From contig LFSP01000041.1 of NCBI GenBank assembly GCA_001513145.1, forward strand, positions 16,405 through 78,923: a stretch of DNA of 62,519 nt. The letters run 5' to 3'. Source of the DNA: Clostridia bacterium DTU025. GTDB taxonomy: Bacteria > Bacillota > DTU025. The notes beneath the pieces were generated by a model. The model saw only the letters and a list, made by a program, of their open reading frames with translations. It made no database searches and was not told where the DNA came from. Below are positions 29,596 to 37,469 of the stretch, piece after piece; position 1 is the first letter of the stretch; each line of letters opens with the position of its first letter. The translations under genes were made by a program, and so were the position numbers.

Positions 29596-30738
29596 ATGCG
29601 GGAGGAAAGGAAAATGATCCTCGACATGCTGGCCAAGGGCAAGATCAGCGTGGAGCAGGCCGAGGCGCTGTTGGAGGCCTTGAACGGGCCACGGAACGAC
29701 GGCGCGGCTGGCGCCGGGTATGCCCACGGGGCTCGCGGCTCCGACCGGGCTTTCGAGGAGACGGCGGCAGCGGGAAGAGGCCACATGCACGGTTCCGAGG
29801 GCAGGCGAGGCGGACGCGCGTTCGACCAGCGCCTCATCGCCGACCGCATCGCCAAAGTGGCGGCGGAGATGGGCGAGGCCGGGCAGGAGCTTCCCATGCG
29901 TCTTTCGAACCTTCTGGATTCCCTGGTCAACCTGGCGAGCCGCTTCGGGTACAACGCCGAGGTCACCTTAGAGGGTCTGGTGGAGCAGGACAGGGAGATC
30001 CGAAGGATCGACCTTTCCACCACGAACGGCAGCATCAAGCTGCGGGGCGGCGACGGCCAAGGGTACAGAGTCAGAGCCAAAGCGCAGGTGAAGGGGGTGG
30101 AGAGCCGCGCTGAGGCCCAGTCGATCCTGGAGGAAGGCCTGAATCTCGTACTGGAGGACGGCACCCTCAGCCTGGACTGCGCCGACAAGTCCATCCTAAG
30201 CTCCCTGTCGGTGGACGTGGTGGTGCCCAAGAGCGGAAGGTACGACGTGATGCTGAGTTCCAGGAACGGGTCGATAGCCGTGGAGGGCCTTCAGTTGGGG
30301 AGCATGGAGGCTAGGTCCGCCAACGGGCGTATAACCATGGAGAGGGTGCAGGCGGACTCCATCAGGTCCGCAACCAAGAACGGTTCGCTGCAGGTTTCAG
30401 GCGATCTTGGCGACGCCTCGCTTGAGACCGCCAACGGGTCGATCATGGCCAGCCTCCACTACGAAAAGGATGGCTCAGTAAGGCTATCAACGGGAAACGG
30501 CAGCATAAGGCTGGAGATTCCCAAGAGCCCCTCGGTGGAGTACACTGTAAGTGCTGGGGTAGTCAACGGCACGCTTCGGATGGAGGTTGACGACGCCGGT
30601 GCCACCGAGGAGAGATCCGCTCGTCCTGGCCACGTCAGGCGCGCCGCGGTGACGGTACCGGGGCCGGTCGGCGGTGACACCAGGGTTGACGTGGACGCGC
30701 AGGCGATGAACGGGTCCATAACTGTCATTACAGTGTGA
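29596..30738 (+). CDS. DUF4097 (YvlB-like) beta-repeat protein
   Basis: 380 residues. The N-terminal 30 residues form the short helical YvlB N-motif (RKMILDMLAKGKISVEQAEA); a low-complexity linker follows, then from about 130 on a series of strands with repeating NGS/NGxI turns (TTNGSIKL, SRNGSIAVEG, SANGRITME, TKNGSLQVSG, TANGSIMAS, TGNGSIRLE, AMNGSITVI), typical of the DUF4097 beta-helix. No signal peptide. B. subtilis YvlB is in an envelope-stress operon with YvlC and YvlD; the same trio occurs here. Molecular role unknown. ATG 29596 has AGGGAGGGG upstream. Confidence 0.9.
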   Translation: MREERKMILDMLAKGKISVEQAEALLEALNGPRNDGAAGAGYAHGARGSDRAFEETAAAGRGHMHGSEGRRGGRAFDQRLIADRIAKVAAEMGEAGQELPMRLSNLLDSLVNLASRFGYNAEVTLEGLVEQDREIRRIDLSTTNGSIKLRGGDGQGYRVRAKAQVKGVESRAEAQSILEEGLNLVLEDGTLSLDCADKSILSSLSVDVVVPKSGRYDVMLSSRNGSIAVEGLQLGSMEARSANGRITMERVQADSIRSATKNGSLQVSGDLGDASLETANGSIMASLHYEKDGSVRLSTGNGSIRLEIPKSPSVEYTVSAGVVNGTLRMEVDDAGATEERSARPGHVRRAAVTVPGPVGGDTRVDVDAQAMNGSITVITV

Positions 30739-30828
30739 CAGGTTTGGCTGACGTTTGCGGGTTTGCGGAAGGACTAGCTGGAGAATTCCTAGAATACTCA
30801 AGATATGCCGGCCATGGAGGTGTGCGCT

Positions 30829-31026
30829 TTGGCGAAGCGGCTTACTAGGTCACGCCGGGAGCGGATACTCGGGGGCGTGTGCGGAGGCCTTGCGGAGTAC
30901 CTTGGAATAGATCCCACTATAGTGCGTCTGGTGTGGGCGGCCCTAACCGTATTCACGGCGGGCTTCCCTGGAGTGCTCCTTTACCTACTGGGATGGTTCA
31001 TCATCCCGGAGGAACGCATTGGCTAG
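30829..31026 (+). CDS. PspC-domain membrane protein (YvlC-like)
   Basis: 65 residues, the same length as B. subtilis YvlC. RRERILGGVCGGLAEYLGID (residues 6-25) is the PspC signature; one hydrophobic segment (about 30-58, VWAALTVFTAGFPGVLLYLL) follows. TTG 30829 lies 6 bases after GGAGGTG; an ATG at 30805 is in frame but has no ribosome-binding site. PspC proteins take part in phage-shock or cell-envelope stress responses. Confidence 0.92.
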   Translation: MAKRLTRSRRERILGGVCGGLAEYLGIDPTIVRLVWAALTVFTAGFPGVLLYLLGWFIIPEERIG

Positions 31027-31061
31027 GTGATACGACGCCAGGTGATACGATGATGAGGGGA

Positions 31062-31080
31062 GCCCGCGGCGCCCGCGGGC
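31062..31080. other. GC hairpin between PspC and holin-like genes
   Basis: GCCCGCGG and CCGCGGGC flank a 3-base loop. It sits 25 bases before the next start and could slow transcription or shield the mRNA end. The preceding bases carry a direct repeat of AGGTGATACGA (31023 and 31040). Confidence 0.4.
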
Positions 31081-31104
31081 CCCTGACCGGGGGTGTAGAA
31101 GGCG

Positions 31105-31506
31105 ATGCAGAACAGAGGCGCTGGCAACGGCATCATGATGCCATCGTGGATGGCGAGGTGGCTCATCAACGCCTTCGCGCTGCTTATCGTGGCCCACATT
31201 CCGTACGGCAGCGGGAACCTGATAAAGATCGAAGGGGTGGGGGCCGCCCTTATCTCCGCCGCGGTGCTGGGCCTCATCAACACCTTCATCAAGCCAATAT
31301 TCATACTTCTCAGCCTTCCGGCGCAGATTCTAACCTTTGGGCTGTTCACGCTGGTGATAAACGCCGTGATCCTGCTGATGGCGGACTGGCTGTTAGGTTC
31401 GGCGCTGGACTTGCCTGGCGGTTTGTTCGCGGCGATCGTGGCGTCGGTGGTTCTTAGCCTCACAGGGGCGGCGCTGAACGCGGTCATCAGAGGGGATAGG
31501 AAATAG
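31105..31506 (+). CDS. Phage holin family IV-like membrane protein (YvlD-like)
   Basis: 133 residues with four hydrophobic segments (about 17-34, 46-62, 68-96, 104-126). GLINTFIKPIFILLSLPAQILTFGLF, represented by its core NTFIKPIFILLSLP, is the hallmark of this family (PF04020, YvlD/YqzD). These are chromosomal proteins, not prophage lysis genes. The partners DUF4097 and PspC upstream complete the yvlBCD-type set. Start ATG 31105 is only weakly supported by a ribosome-binding site; ATG 31135 is an alternative. Confidence 0.9.
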   Translation: MQNRGAGNGIMMPSWMARWLINAFALLIVAHIPYGSGNLIKIEGVGAALISAAVLGLINTFIKPIFILLSLPAQILTFGLFTLVINAVILLMADWLLGSALDLPGGLFAAIVASVVLSLTGAALNAVIRGDRK

Positions 31507-32306
31507 TGGTAAGGCTCGTTGCTGTAGATCTCGACGGAACCCTTCTGGATTCCAATCGTTCTATCAGTGAGGAGAACGTTCGGGCGGTGATGGAGGCGCG
31601 CGAAAACGGCGTGATGGTGGTCATCGCCACGGGGCGGATGCACTGTACCGCCGTGTCGGCCACCGCGCCCATCGGGGACGACCTGCCCATAGCCAGCTAT
31701 AACGGGGCGCTGCTGAACATGACGGCGAGGGGGCCGGAGCTTTGGCGGATCCCGGTGCCTCCGTCTGAAGGAGGGCGCATCGCACGGCTGTTGTTCGAAA
31801 AGGGTATCGCGTTTCACGCGTACTTCGACGACCAGATGTACGCTCCGAGGATGAGCCAGTACACCGCCGAGTACGAGGCCAAGTACGGGGCGCGCTCCAT
31901 GATATTGGAGGACATCGACGAGTACGGGAGGAGGGAATCCCTGAAGTACCTGGTGCTGGCGGCGCCAGAGGAGCTCGACGCCGTTGAGCCGGTGGTGCGG
32001 AGCGTTGCTGGGGAGTCACTCACTGTGATGCGCTCCCAGCCAGGCCTTCTCGAGATCATCAGTTCGCGCGCGTCGAAAGGACAGGCCCTCCGTCATCTTG
32101 CAGATCATTTCGGAATAAGCATTTCAGAGACGATGGCAATCGGCGATTCCGAGAACGACATCGACATGTTCAGCACTGCAGGGATCGCCGTGGCCATGGG
32201 CAATGCGCCAGAATACGTCAAAGCCGCCTCTGGTTTCGTCACAGGGTCCAACGACGAGAGCGGGGTGGCGATGGCTTTCCGCCGATTCGGATTGTGTGGA
32301 GCGTGA
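31506..32306 (+). CDS. Cof-type HAD phosphatase
   Basis: 266 residues. HAD motifs: nucleophile VDLDGTLLDS (Asp near residue 8), motif II ATGRM near 42, motif III Lys in SSRASKGQALRHL near 197 and motif IV GDSENDIDMF near 222. The large cap domain and SYNGALL motif mark the Cof/YidA IIB subfamily, which acts on sugar phosphates or cofactors; substrate cannot be told. GTG 31506 overlaps the previous stop by one base. Confidence 0.93.
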   Translation: MVRLVAVDLDGTLLDSNRSISEENVRAVMEARENGVMVVIATGRMHCTAVSATAPIGDDLPIASYNGALLNMTARGPELWRIPVPPSEGGRIARLLFEKGIAFHAYFDDQMYAPRMSQYTAEYEAKYGARSMILEDIDEYGRRESLKYLVLAAPEELDAVEPVVRSVAGESLTVMRSQPGLLEIISSRASKGQALRHLADHFGISISETMAIGDSENDIDMFSTAGIAVAMGNAPEYVKAASGFVTGSNDESGVAMAFRRFGLCGA

Positions 32307-33151
32307 CATCGCGATTGGGCTGGCTTGACCTTTCCGCAGTGACCCCTGTAGACGTACTTACCACGGTCGCTGACATAGCGGTCGTGGCGCTTTTGGTGTA
32401 CGTGATCATCCGCTTCCTCCGGGGCACGCAGGCTGTGAGCCTGCTCAACGGCTTGATAATCCTGTTCGCTGCGAACATCGCATCCGACTTCCTGGGGCTC
32501 ACCGCCCTCAACTGGCTCCTGAGACAGGTCACAGCCATGGCCATCGTGGGCATCCCCGTGGTGTTCCAGCCGGAGATCCGGCGCGCCCTGGAGCAGCTGG
32601 GAAGGGGAAAGCTCTTCGCCACCACCCTGCGCGAGCTGGGCACCGAGGAGATGGAGAGGGTGCTGCGCGAGGTGGTGCGGGCGGCCGAGTCCATGAGCCG
32701 TGACTTCGTGGGGGCCCTCATAGTGCTGGAAAGGTCCACCGGCACCGGCGACATCACCGAGTCAGGCGTGATGCTGGACGCCGTCGTGTCGGCGCAGCTT
32801 CTGATAAACCTCTTCTCCCCGCACACGCCGCTACACGACGGCGCCGTGGTGATAAGGGGCAACAGGATTCTCGCAGCCGCGTGCGTGCTGCCGCTTTCGG
32901 AGGCCCATGCCAGCGGCATGAAGCTGGGAACCAGGCACCGGGCGGCGCTGGGAATGAGCGAGCGAACGGACGCGGTGATGGTGGTCGTATCGGAGGAGAC
33001 AGGTGGCCTCTCCATAGCGTGCGAGGGCAAGCTGGACCGCGATCTCAGCCCCAACGAGCTGAGGGAGCGTCTGCGGGTGCTGTTCGGCCTCGACACGCAC
33101 GAGAACAAGTTCTGGAGACCGAGGAGGCGCGTACGTGGCCGCAAGAAGTGA
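32294..33151 (+). CDS. cdaA: Diadenylate cyclase CdaA
   Basis: 285 residues; makes cyclic di-AMP from two ATP. Three N-terminal membrane helices (about 20-95) precede the DAC domain with DGA (Asp182-Gly-Ala in LHDGAVVI) and RHR (GTRHRAAL near 213), both needed for catalysis. GTG 32294 overlaps the HAD gene; GTG 32303 is equally possible, as neither has a clear ribosome-binding site. cdaR and glmM follow, the conserved c-di-AMP/wall precursor module in which CdaR and GlmM modulate CdaA. Confidence 0.96.
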   Translation: MWSVTSRLGWLDLSAVTPVDVLTTVADIAVVALLVYVIIRFLRGTQAVSLLNGLIILFAANIASDFLGLTALNWLLRQVTAMAIVGIPVVFQPEIRRALEQLGRGKLFATTLRELGTEEMERVLREVVRAAESMSRDFVGALIVLERSTGTGDITESGVMLDAVVSAQLLINLFSPHTPLHDGAVVIRGNRILAAACVLPLSEAHASGMKLGTRHRAALGMSERTDAVMVVVSEETGGLSIACEGKLDRDLSPNELRERLRVLFGLDTHENKFWRPRRRVRGRKK

Positions 33152-33932
33152 GCGCACGTCTACACGAATATCCATGTGGGTGCTGGCTGTGGCCGTCGCC
33201 CTGGTCGTGTGGATGCTGGCCGTGGGCGAACGCACCCGCACCTCGCCGGTGCTCACATTCGACCTGGTGGTGCAGGCGCCGCTGGAGGTGGTCAACGTCG
33301 GCCCCAACCTCTGGATGATCAGCGCCCCCGAATACGTGGCGGCCCGTCTGCGCGCGCCGAAGGAGCTGGAGACCGCTGCGCTACCCACGGTGACCGCGGT
33401 ATGCGACGTCGCGGGGCTGGGGCCGGGGCGGCACGTCCTGTCTCCAAGCATAATAGCGCCTATTCCCTATGAGCTGGTACAGGCTCCGGAGAGAATAGTG
33501 GTGGAGCTTGAGGAAGTCAGGCGCGTTGACGTGAACGTGGACCCGCCGCAGGGATACACTGTGGCCCCTACCAGCGTGGAGATGGAAGGGCCGGCGAGCC
33601 TCCTCGTCAGGGTGCACAGAGCCATAGCCGTGTTCACCAGCGACTCCACTGCCTCGGTGATCGCCGTCGACGAACACGGGCAGGCTGTGCCGGAGGTGGT
33701 GGCGTACCCGGCCGGGGTCAGCGTGCAAGCCCTTCCGCCGCCGCCGCCTGAGATAAGGTATGTGGAGCTCACCGTTGCGGCTGGCCCAGGAGAAGGCGCG
33801 TCGCAGGGTGCCGAGCCCGGGGCCGGGGCGAACGGCGACGCCAAGCCGGCATCAGGCAAGGGGCTCCAGCTGGATCCCGACGGTGCCAGGCTCATTCTCA
33901 CCATAGACGAGGATCTCAAGGAACTGCGTTGA
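33135..33932 (+). CDS. cdaR: CdaA regulatory protein CdaR (YbbR-domain)
   Basis: 265 residues: membrane anchor (about 12-30, ISMWVLAVAVALVVWMLAVG), then extracytoplasmic YbbR repeats (about two, 35-115 and 118-205), then a Gly/Ala/Pro-rich tail. B. subtilis CdaR is 483 residues with four YbbR repeats, so this is a short version. CdaR binds CdaA outside the membrane and modulates c-di-AMP synthesis. GTG 33135 overlaps cdaA by 17 bases and follows GAGGAGG. Confidence 0.85.
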   Translation: MAARSERTSTRISMWVLAVAVALVVWMLAVGERTRTSPVLTFDLVVQAPLEVVNVGPNLWMISAPEYVAARLRAPKELETAALPTVTAVCDVAGLGPGRHVLSPSIIAPIPYELVQAPERIVVELEEVRRVDVNVDPPQGYTVAPTSVEMEGPASLLVRVHRAIAVFTSDSTASVIAVDEHGQAVPEVVAYPAGVSVQALPPPPPEIRYVELTVAAGPGEGASQGAEPGAGANGDAKPASGKGLQLDPDGARLILTIDEDLKELR

Positions 33933-33964
33933 CGCAGTTGACGCAGGGTACGGAGGTTGGCAGC

Positions 33965-35380
33965 GTGGGCGTGCTTTTCGGAACAGATGGGGTAAGAGAG
34001 ATTGCCAACGGCGTACTCACACCGGAGCTGGCGTTCAGGCTGGGCAGGGCAGGCGCCGCCATGGCGGCCGCAAGCACCGGGAGCGGCGGGCGCGACGGGA
34101 GGGAGAGGACCGGCGTGAGCAGGCCGCTCATTGTGGTCGGGGGAGATACCCGAAGGTCCACCGGGATGCTGGAGGCTGCGGTGGTTGCCGGGATCACCTC
34201 GGCAGGCGCCGACGCCATCAGGGTGGGCGTGGTGCCCACGCCGGCCGTGGCGTACCTTACGGTGGCCTACTCCGCCGACGCCGGCATCGTGATATCGGCC
34301 TCTCACAACCCAGTGGAGTACAACGGCATAAAGTTCTTCGGGCCCGACGGGCTCAAGCTGCCTGACGAGGTGGAGGAATCGATAGAGGAGGCGGCCCTGG
34401 CGGGAGCATCGGGCGAGGGTGGAGCCCGCATATGGGGCGAGAACGACGGCCTTCCGAGGCCAGTGGGGCATGGAGTGGGCACGTGCAAGGAGCTGGCGGA
34501 TTCGGCAGAGCGCTACGTGGAGTTCGCGGTGAAGTCAGTGGACGGCGACCTCAAGGGGCTTCACATCGTGGTGGACTGCGCCAACGGCGCCTCCTCGTGG
34601 ACGACGCCCGAGGCGTTCCGGCGGCTGGGGGCGCAGGTCACCGTGATCAACGCCTCCCCTGACGGCGACAACATAAACGTTGGCTGCGGGTCGACGCATC
34701 CTGAGGCCGTGCAGAGGGCCGTGGTGGAGGCCGGCGCCGACCTGGGACTTGCCCACGACGGCGACGCTGACAGGCTCATTGCCGTGGACGAGAACGGGGC
34801 GCTGGTTGATGGCGACCAGATAATGGCCATCTGCGCCGCCAGGCGTCTGGACTGCGGGCGGCTTCCCGGGCCGGCCATCTGCGTTACCCAGTACAGCAAC
34901 CTGGGGCTTCACGAGGCCATGGCGAAGCTGGGCGTCAACGTGATTGTCGCCGACAATGGCGACCGCTACGTGCTCCAGGAGATGCTCAACCACGGCCTGC
35001 TTCTGGGCGGGGAGCAGTCGGGGCACATCATAATGCTCGATAGGACCACCACCGGCGACGGGTTGATAACCGCCATTGAGGTGGCGTCCATCGTGGCGGG
35101 CTCGGGCAAGCGGCTGTCGGAGTTGGTGTCGATCATGCGGAAGTTTCCGCAGGTGATGGTGAACGTGAGGGTGGCCAACAAGCACTTGTACCACGGTAAC
35201 GCCGCCATTCAGGATGCCGTCGCGTCGGCGGTGGAGCGCCTGGGGGCCAACTCCAGGCTGGTTGTGAGGCCGTCAGGGACGGAGCCCCTGGTCAGGGTGA
35301 TGGGCGAAGGCCCGTACGAGGCCATGGTGCGCTCGGCCGTCACTGGCGTCGCTGAGGTGATCAAGAGGGAGTTAGGATGA
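33965..35380 (+). CDS. glmM: Phosphoglucosamine mutase
   Basis: 471 residues; converts glucosamine 6-phosphate to the 1-phosphate for UDP-GlcNAc and peptidoglycan. Phosphoserine loop SASHNPVEYNGIK (Ser113), metal-binding DGDADR near 266, and the phosphate-binding RPSGTEPLVRVMGEG at the end. GTG 33965 is eight bases after GGAGG and yields MGVLFGTDGVREIAN, in line with the family (LFGTDGVRGxAN, Gly to Glu here). A 15-residue Gly/Arg-rich insertion follows residue 36. The GTTGACGCA tandem pair just upstream is part of the cdaR end. Confidence 0.96.
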   Translation: MGVLFGTDGVREIANGVLTPELAFRLGRAGAAMAAASTGSGGRDGRERTGVSRPLIVVGGDTRRSTGMLEAAVVAGITSAGADAIRVGVVPTPAVAYLTVAYSADAGIVISASHNPVEYNGIKFFGPDGLKLPDEVEESIEEAALAGASGEGGARIWGENDGLPRPVGHGVGTCKELADSAERYVEFAVKSVDGDLKGLHIVVDCANGASSWTTPEAFRRLGAQVTVINASPDGDNINVGCGSTHPEAVQRAVVEAGADLGLAHDGDADRLIAVDENGALVDGDQIMAICAARRLDCGRLPGPAICVTQYSNLGLHEAMAKLGVNVIVADNGDRYVLQEMLNHGLLLGGEQSGHIIMLDRTTTGDGLITAIEVASIVAGSGKRLSELVSIMRKFPQVMVNVRVANKHLYHGNAAIQDAVASAVERLGANSRLVVRPSGTEPLVRVMGEGPYEAMVRSAVTGVAEVIKRELG

Positions 35381-35826
35381 GGGTTGACCCTGATTGTCCC
35401 GGCCGAATACTTGGAGTCGGAACTGACATCATAGAGACACGCCGGTTCCTGCGTATGGCCGAGGAGGTGGCCGAGGGGGCCCCGAAGGGCGCGGCTGCGC
35501 GGATATTCACCGCCGCGGAGCTGGCAGCCGCCAGGGGTCGCCTCGGCGCCCAGCATCTGGCGTCGCGGTTCGCCGTGAAGGAGGCGGTGATGAAGTGCCT
35601 TGGCTGCGGCATGGACCGGATCGGCTTCACCGAGATAGAGGTGGTGAGCGGCGAGGACGGCAGGCCGGCGGTGCGGCTCTACGGCCGTGCCCGCGCCCGC
35701 GCCGATGCCCTGGGCGTCCACGATGTCATGCTCTCGCTTTCGCACACGGAGGAGTTCGCTTGCGCGTTCGCGATAGCGGTGGGAGGTGCCAGCGATGATT
35801 CTGATCAGCCCGGCTCAAGCCCGTGA
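35377..35826 (+). CDS. acpS: Holo-[acyl-carrier-protein] synthase
   Basis: 149 residues; transfers phosphopantetheine from CoA to acyl carrier protein. GTDIIETRRF near residue 14 (Mg-binding Asp), SRFAVKEAVMKCLG near 62 (catalytic Glu) and LSLSHTEEFACAFAI near 118 are family motifs. ATG 35377 overlaps the glmM stop. The C-terminal ten residues run into the next gene's leader. Confidence 0.96.
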   Translation: MRVDPDCPGRILGVGTDIIETRRFLRMAEEVAEGAPKGAAARIFTAAELAAARGRLGAQHLASRFAVKEAVMKCLGCGMDRIGFTEIEVVSGEDGRPAVRLYGRARARADALGVHDVMLSLSHTEEFACAFAIAVGGASDDSDQPGSSP

Positions 35827-37462
35827 ACAGGATGGTCAGGCGATGGAGGTCTACGGCGTCACCGGCGGACGGCTGATGGAGAACGCCGGGGCGGCGGTGG
35901 CGCGAGTTGCGCTCCGTCTGTGGCGGCAAGATGCGCCTGGCGGGCTCGACGAGTGCCGCGTGTGTATCGTGGTGGGGTCTGGCAACAACGGCGGCGACGG
36001 GTCGGTGGCCGCGAGGCACCTGCTGGCCTACGGCGCCCGGGTGCGCGTGCACTGCCTTTGCGATCCCGGGAGGCTCACTGGCGATGCCAGGGCGGCCTTC
36101 GAGAGCCTGCGACAGTGCGTGGAGCGTGCGGCAGGAGGCTTGTGGCCCGAAAGCTCAGGCAGCTCTCGTGGCTCCGGTGGCTCAGCCGGCGCGATCATCA
36201 TCCAGCCTTCCCACGACGAGCTGCGCCGGGACCTGAAGTGGGCGCACGTGACGGTAGACGCGTTGCTGGGAACGGGCTTCTCCAGAACCGTTCATGGGCC
36301 GGCGGCGGAGGCCATATCATTGATAAACGAGCACTCCCGTACCGTGGTGGCGGTGGACGTTCCCAGCGGACTGGACGCCGCCACCGGTAAAGCGCCGGGG
36401 GCCTGTGTGAACGCCGACGTCACGGTCACCTTCGGCCATGCCAAGCTGGGCCTGCTGGTGCATGACGGGCCGCGTCACGCAGGCAGAATAGTGGTGGACC
36501 ACATAGGGATGCCGGCGCCCCTATTGGCCTTTGGCGCCCTAAACGGAGCCGCCCTGGAGATGCTAGATCCTGAGCGCGTACAGGCGGCGCTTCCGCCGCG
36601 CACCCCCCAGATGCACAAGGGGGAGGCCGGCAGAGTGCTGGTGGTGGCTGGCTCTCCTCCTATGCCTGGCGCGGCCGCGCTCTGCGCCATGGCCAGCCTC
36701 CGTTCAGGCGCCGGGCTGGCGTATCTCGCGTCGTATCCGGAAGTTGCGCGCGCGGCGGCGGCAAGGTATTCTGAGATAGTCATGGTGCCGCCGGGAGAGA
36801 CTCTGGAGCGCGCGGCTTCGGCCGACTGCGTGGTGGCGGGGCCAGGCATGGGCAACAGCGCGCGTACCCGTGAGATGATCAGACTGCTCCTGGAGGAAGG
36901 CATCGGCGCCACGCTGGTGCTGGACGCCGACGCCCTGAACTGCCTGGAAGGGCGCGCGCACCTGCTCGCGGCGGCCGCGCGTCGCGGCGCCCGCCTGGTG
37001 CTCACGCCGCACCCGGGGGAGCTGGCCCGCCTCATGGGCTGCTCCGTGCGGGAGATCCAGTCTGACCGGGTGAGCTGGGCAGTAAGCGCCGCCGGCGCCA
37101 CAGGCGCCGTCGTGATCCTAAAGGGCGCGAGAACGCTGGTGGCCGCCCCTGACGGGCGCCTAGCGGTGAACCCCACCGGAAACAGCGGGATGGCCACCGC
37201 CGGCAGCGGCGACGTGTTGGCCGGCGTGGTGGCTGCCATGTGCGCCTCCAGATCGCCTGCGCCCTTCGATGCCGCGTGCGCCGCAGCCTTCTGCCACGGC
37301 CTTGCAGGCGACATCGCCGCCGAGCGCCGCGGCGAGCGGGGGATCACCGCCGGCGACGTGCTGGAATGCCTGCCAGACGCCTTCGCAGAGGTGGAAGGCC
37401 ATCCGGCCGCGCTCTGGAAGAGCATGCCGTGCGTGCCCATGAGCGAGTTCGAAAGATGGTGA
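35795..37462 (+). CDS. nnr: Bifunctional NAD(P)HX epimerase/dehydratase
   Basis: 555 residues in two repair domains. N-terminal YjeF-type epimerase (about 1-225) with VVGSGNNGGDGSVAARHL near residue 54 and VDVPSGLDA near 190; C-terminal ADP-dependent (S)-NAD(P)HX dehydratase of ribokinase fold (about 265-545) with GSPPMPGAAAL near 285, PHPGELARL near 408 and NSGMATAGSGDVLAG near 463. Together they restore hydrated NADH/NADPH. ATG 35795 follows GGGAGGTG. The acpS-nnr-alr order equals that in B. subtilis (acpS-ydcC-alr region) in outline. Confidence 0.95.
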   Translation: MILISPAQAREQDGQAMEVYGVTGGRLMENAGAAVARVALRLWRQDAPGGLDECRVCIVVGSGNNGGDGSVAARHLLAYGARVRVHCLCDPGRLTGDARAAFESLRQCVERAAGGLWPESSGSSRGSGGSAGAIIIQPSHDELRRDLKWAHVTVDALLGTGFSRTVHGPAAEAISLINEHSRTVVAVDVPSGLDAATGKAPGACVNADVTVTFGHAKLGLLVHDGPRHAGRIVVDHIGMPAPLLAFGALNGAALEMLDPERVQAALPPRTPQMHKGEAGRVLVVAGSPPMPGAAALCAMASLRSGAGLAYLASYPEVARAAAARYSEIVMVPPGETLERAASADCVVAGPGMGNSARTREMIRLLLEEGIGATLVLDADALNCLEGRAHLLAAAARRGARLVLTPHPGELARLMGCSVREIQSDRVSWAVSAAGATGAVVILKGARTLVAAPDGRLAVNPTGNSGMATAGSGDVLAGVVAAMCASRSPAPFDAACAAAFCHGLAGDIAAERRGERGITAGDVLECLPDAFAEVEGHPAALWKSMPCVPMSEFERW

Positions 37463-37469
37463 TCCTTGC

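Noticed and set aside
31023-31055. Tandem AGGTGATACGA as a regulatory repeat
   Set aside because: Only two imperfect copies within a short gap; most likely a small local duplication.
31105-31506. Prophage holin
   Set aside because: The holin-IV family here is the chromosomal YvlD type, found with DUF4097 and PspC; no other phage genes are near.
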